DNA from: an uncultured Prevotellaceae bacterium
GTDB taxonomy: Bacteria; Bacteroidota; Bacteroidia; Bacteroidales; Bacteroidaceae
Assembly: GCA_947306605.1 (NCBI GenBank)
Contig: CAMZHB010000080.1
Span: 1 to 7,384 of the forward strand
Direction: 5' to 3'
DNA: 7,384 nt
The notes beneath the pieces are model-generated. The model saw only the letters and a list, made by a program, of their open reading frames with translations. It was not told the DNA's origin and searched no databases. A program made the position numbers and the translations under genes. How positions within the stretch are numbered: position 1 is the stretch's first letter; every line of letters begins with the position of its first letter. Below, piece by piece: positions 4,984 to 7,384 of this stretch.

Positions 4984-7384
4984 ATGAAAGAATTTCTGAA
5001 AAAAGCGTGGCCCGATGCTGCGGCCGTAGTTGGTTTCCTGTTGCTGTCGCTGGTTTATTTCTTTACCCCCGTGAGCGAGGGCCTGGTGCTCTCCGGACAT
5101 GACAATATCGGCGGCATAGGTGCCGGACAGGAGATAGCGCAGTATGGTGAGCGTACGGGTGAAACAACCCGTTGGACAAACTCCCTCTTCAGCGGTATGC
5201 CCACTTACCAGATAGCTCCGAGCTACGGCTCACGCAGCGTGCTCGACGTGTTGCGCTCAGTCTACGAGGTGGGCACAACGGGAGCCCTGATGTATGTGTT
5301 CATCCTCCTGTTGGGCTTCTACATTCTGATGCGCGCCTTCAACTTCCGCCCGTGGCTGTCGGCCCTGGGTGCCATCGTGTGGGCATTCTCGTCCTACTTC
5401 TTCATCATCATTGCTGCCGGACACATTTGGAAAGTGCTGACGTTGGCGTTCATTCCGCCCACCATTGCGGGCATGGTGCTCTGCTACCGTGGCAAGTATC
5501 TTTGGGGCGGTGCCGTGACAGCCTTGTTCCTGGCGTTCCAGATTCTGTCGAACCATTTGCAGATGACCTATTATTTCCTCTTCGTCATGGGGCTGATGTT
5601 CATCGCCTACTTGGTGCAGGCTGTCCGTGAAAAGACAATGGGCCGCTTTGTGAAGGGCACACTGACGTTGCTCGTGGCAGCCGCCATCGCCTGCGCGGCC
5701 AACCTTTCGAACCTATATCACACCTATGAGTACAGTAAGGAGTCCATGCGCGGCAAGGCAACGCTGGCTACGGACGACACGTCGCAAAAGGACGGCCTTG
5801 ACAAGGCCTATATCACCCAATGGAGCTATGGCATCGGTGAGACGTGGAGCTTGCTCGTTCCCAATGTCAAAGGCGGTGCTTCTGTGCCCATCGCTGCCAA
5901 TGAAACGGCCATGGAAAAGGCCAATCCGCAATACCAGCAAATCTATCAGCAGATAGGCCAGTACTGGGGTGAACAGCCCGGCACGTCAGGCCCTGTCTAT
6001 GTGGGAGCCTTTGTGCTTTTGCTCTTCTTCCTCGGCTTGTTCATCGTGAAAGGTCCGATGAAGTGGGCGTTGCTGGTTGCCACCGTACTGTCTATTGTGC
6101 TCTCGTGGGGACACAACTACGTGGGTCTGACCGAATTCTTCATTGACTACGTGCCTTTGTACAATAAATTCCGCACGGTGTCGTCCATTTTGGTCATCGC
6201 CGAGTTCACCATACCTTTGCTGGCCATCATGGCCTTGGCCAAGGTGTTGCAGGAACCACAGTTGTTGAAGGAAAAGAAGTGGGCGCTCTATGCCAGCTTC
6301 GGACTCACAGGTGGTTTGGCCTTGCTTTTTGCCCTGCTGCCCACTTTGTTCTTCCCATCCTACATTTCTTCGAATGAATCGGCCCAGTTGTCACAGGTCT
6401 TTGCCGATCAGCCTGGCGTATATCAGGCCATTACGTCCAACCTCAGTGAAATGCGCCGCGCTATCTTTGTCAGCGACGCATGGCGCAGTTTCTTTGTCGT
6501 GGCCATCGGTTTCGTTCTGTTGTTGCTCTATAAATACAAAGTGCTCAAGGCTACCCCGACGGTTGTGCTCATTGCCGTGTTGTGTTTGGGCGATATGTGG
6601 TTGGTCAACAAGCGCTATCTCAATGACGACAACTTTGTGGAGCCGCAGCAGAATCTGACCGGTTTCACCAAGACGGCGGCCGACGAGATGATACTGCAGG
6701 ATACGACGCTCGACTACCGTGTGCTCAACATGGCCCGCAACACGTTCAACGAGAACGAGACGAGTTACTGGCACAAGAGTGTGGGCGGATACCATGCTGC
6801 CAAACTTGGCCGTTACCAAGACCTCATCAGCGAGTGTTTGGCGCCGGAAATGCAGAGGATCATGGCCTACGTGGGACAGGTCGGTGGTGAATTCAAGGCA
6901 GACGAACTTGATTCCATTTGTCCTGTTCTCAATATGTTGAACACACGTTACTTCATCTTCGGCAGCCGTGACGGTCAGCAGATCCCCGTTCAGAATCCTG
7001 CAGTGAACGGCAATGTCTGGTTTGTGGATTCCCTGCAGTATGTGGATACGCCCAACGCTGAGATGTCTGCCCTGCAACACTTGGATACGAAGCGTCTTGC
7101 CGTGGCTGAAACGCAGTTTAAGGACGCTTTGGGACAAGCCGTTCCAGTAGACTCCATGAGTACAGTCACACTGACGAAGTACGATGCCAACGAACTGCAC
7201 TATACCGTCAATTCTCCGGCAGGTGGCGTGGTGGTTTTCTCGGAAATCTACTATCCCGGTTGGAAGGCTACCATTGACGGACAAACTTTGCCGTTGGGAC
7301 GTGCCAACTATGTGCTGCGTGCAGCCCGCGTTCCTGCCGGTGAGCATCAGATTGTCATGGAGTTCAAGCCTGCCAGTGTGAAGG
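4984..7384 (+). CDS. YfhO-family polytopic membrane protein, 3' end beyond the window
   Basis: The frame is open from ATG 4984 to the right edge: 800 codons without a stop. The family (YfhO, a GT-C-like membrane protein) includes Bacillus YfhO, linked to glycosylation of lipoteichoic acid; in Bacteroidota the substrate is unknown, so transfer of a lipid-linked sugar to an envelope or exported acceptor is inference. Seen: a first membrane segment at about 12-28, then a large extracytoplasmic loop with H39-D40 and the motif GERTGETTRWTNSLFSGMPT (residues 55-74), typical of this phylum's members and a likely active-site loop. Further hydrophobic segments lie near 100-118, 124-146, 150-168, 173-190, 195-214, 222-242, 339-355, 359-375, 396-419, 431-457, 502-516 and 523-541. 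A soluble C-terminal domain from about 545 contains EIYYPGWKATIDG (754-766), characteristic of YfhO tails. Most of the protein is present; by family length only a short tail should be missing. It follows ahcY by 34 bases with no terminator; co-transcription is likely, a functional link is not evident. Confidence 0.88.
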   Translation, partial: MKEFLKKAWPDAAAVVGFLLLSLVYFFTPVSEGLVLSGHDNIGGIGAGQEIAQYGERTGETTRWTNSLFSGMPTYQIAPSYGSRSVLDVLRSVYEVGTTGALMYVFILLLGFYILMRAFNFRPWLSALGAIVWAFSSYFFIIIAAGHIWKVLTLAFIPPTIAGMVLCYRGKYLWGGAVTALFLAFQILSNHLQMTYYFLFVMGLMFIAYLVQAVREKTMGRFVKGTLTLLVAAAIACAANLSNLYHTYEYSKESMRGKATLATDDTSQKDGLDKAYITQWSYGIGETWSLLVPNVKGGASVPIAANETAMEKANPQYQQIYQQIGQYWGEQPGTSGPVYVGAFVLLLFFLGLFIVKGPMKWALLVATVLSIVLSWGHNYVGLTEFFIDYVPLYNKFRTVSSILVIAEFTIPLLAIMALAKVLQEPQLLKEKKWALYASFGLTGGLALLFALLPTLFFPSYISSNESAQLSQVFADQPGVYQAITSNLSEMRRAIFVSDAWRSFFVVAIGFVLLLLYKYKVLKATPTVVLIAVLCLGDMWLVNKRYLNDDNFVEPQQNLTGFTKTAADEMILQDTTLDYRVLNMARNTFNENETSYWHKSVGGYHAAKLGRYQDLISECLAPEMQRIMAYVGQVGGEFKADELDSICPVLNMLNTRYFIFGSRDGQQIPVQNPAVNGNVWFVDSLQYVDTPNAEMSALQHLDTKRLAVAETQFKDALGQAVPVDSMSTVTLTKYDANELHYTVNSPAGGVVVFSEIYYPGWKATIDGQTLPLGRANYVLRAARVPAGEHQIVMEFKPASVK

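Overview
The window reads as chromosomal DNA of a Bacteroidota bacterium, most likely of the Prevotella/Bacteroides group. Three things support this. Promoter-like sites follow the Bacteroidota pattern, with a -7 element TAnnTTTG (three instances, one with a well-placed TTTG at -33) instead of TTGACA/TATAAT. Genes start without clear Shine-Dalgarno sequences. The gene families (M60 peptidase with a discoidin-like 'SCAEM' strand, S15 with a 'KDNTTERAL' segment, and the long YfhO-like membrane protein) have the look of that phylum. The genus is an inference; there is no 16S or other marker here.

Layout, all genes on the + strand. (1) 1-2299: the C-terminal 612 residues of an M60/enhancin-type zinc metallopeptidase, followed after 21 bases by a small lipoprotein; probably one transcription unit concerned with secreted or surface proteins. 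The left end of the peptidase is odd: an in-frame TAA lies at 11-13, inside what looks like a continuing domain. (2) 2322-2752: a strong promoter, rpsO (ribosomal protein S15) and a 13-bp perfect hairpin downstream. (3) 2861-3166: a compact unit with a promoter-like -7 box, a 55-codon reading frame of unknown function (2921-3088) and a textbook intrinsic terminator. (4) 3167-3530: intergenic DNA carrying a 38-bp perfect palindrome inside a nest of shorter inverted repeats, then a promoter. (5) 3531-7384: ahcY (S-adenosylhomocysteine hydrolase), then after 34 bases a YfhO-family polytopic membrane protein that runs off the right edge with at least 800 codons.

Most of the window is ordinary housekeeping and envelope gene content. 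I see no phage, transposon, CRISPR array or defence island. The points that merit a second look are the small gene with its own promoter and terminator, the long palindrome with its satellites, and the interrupted start of the M60 gene. None of these alone demonstrates a new system.
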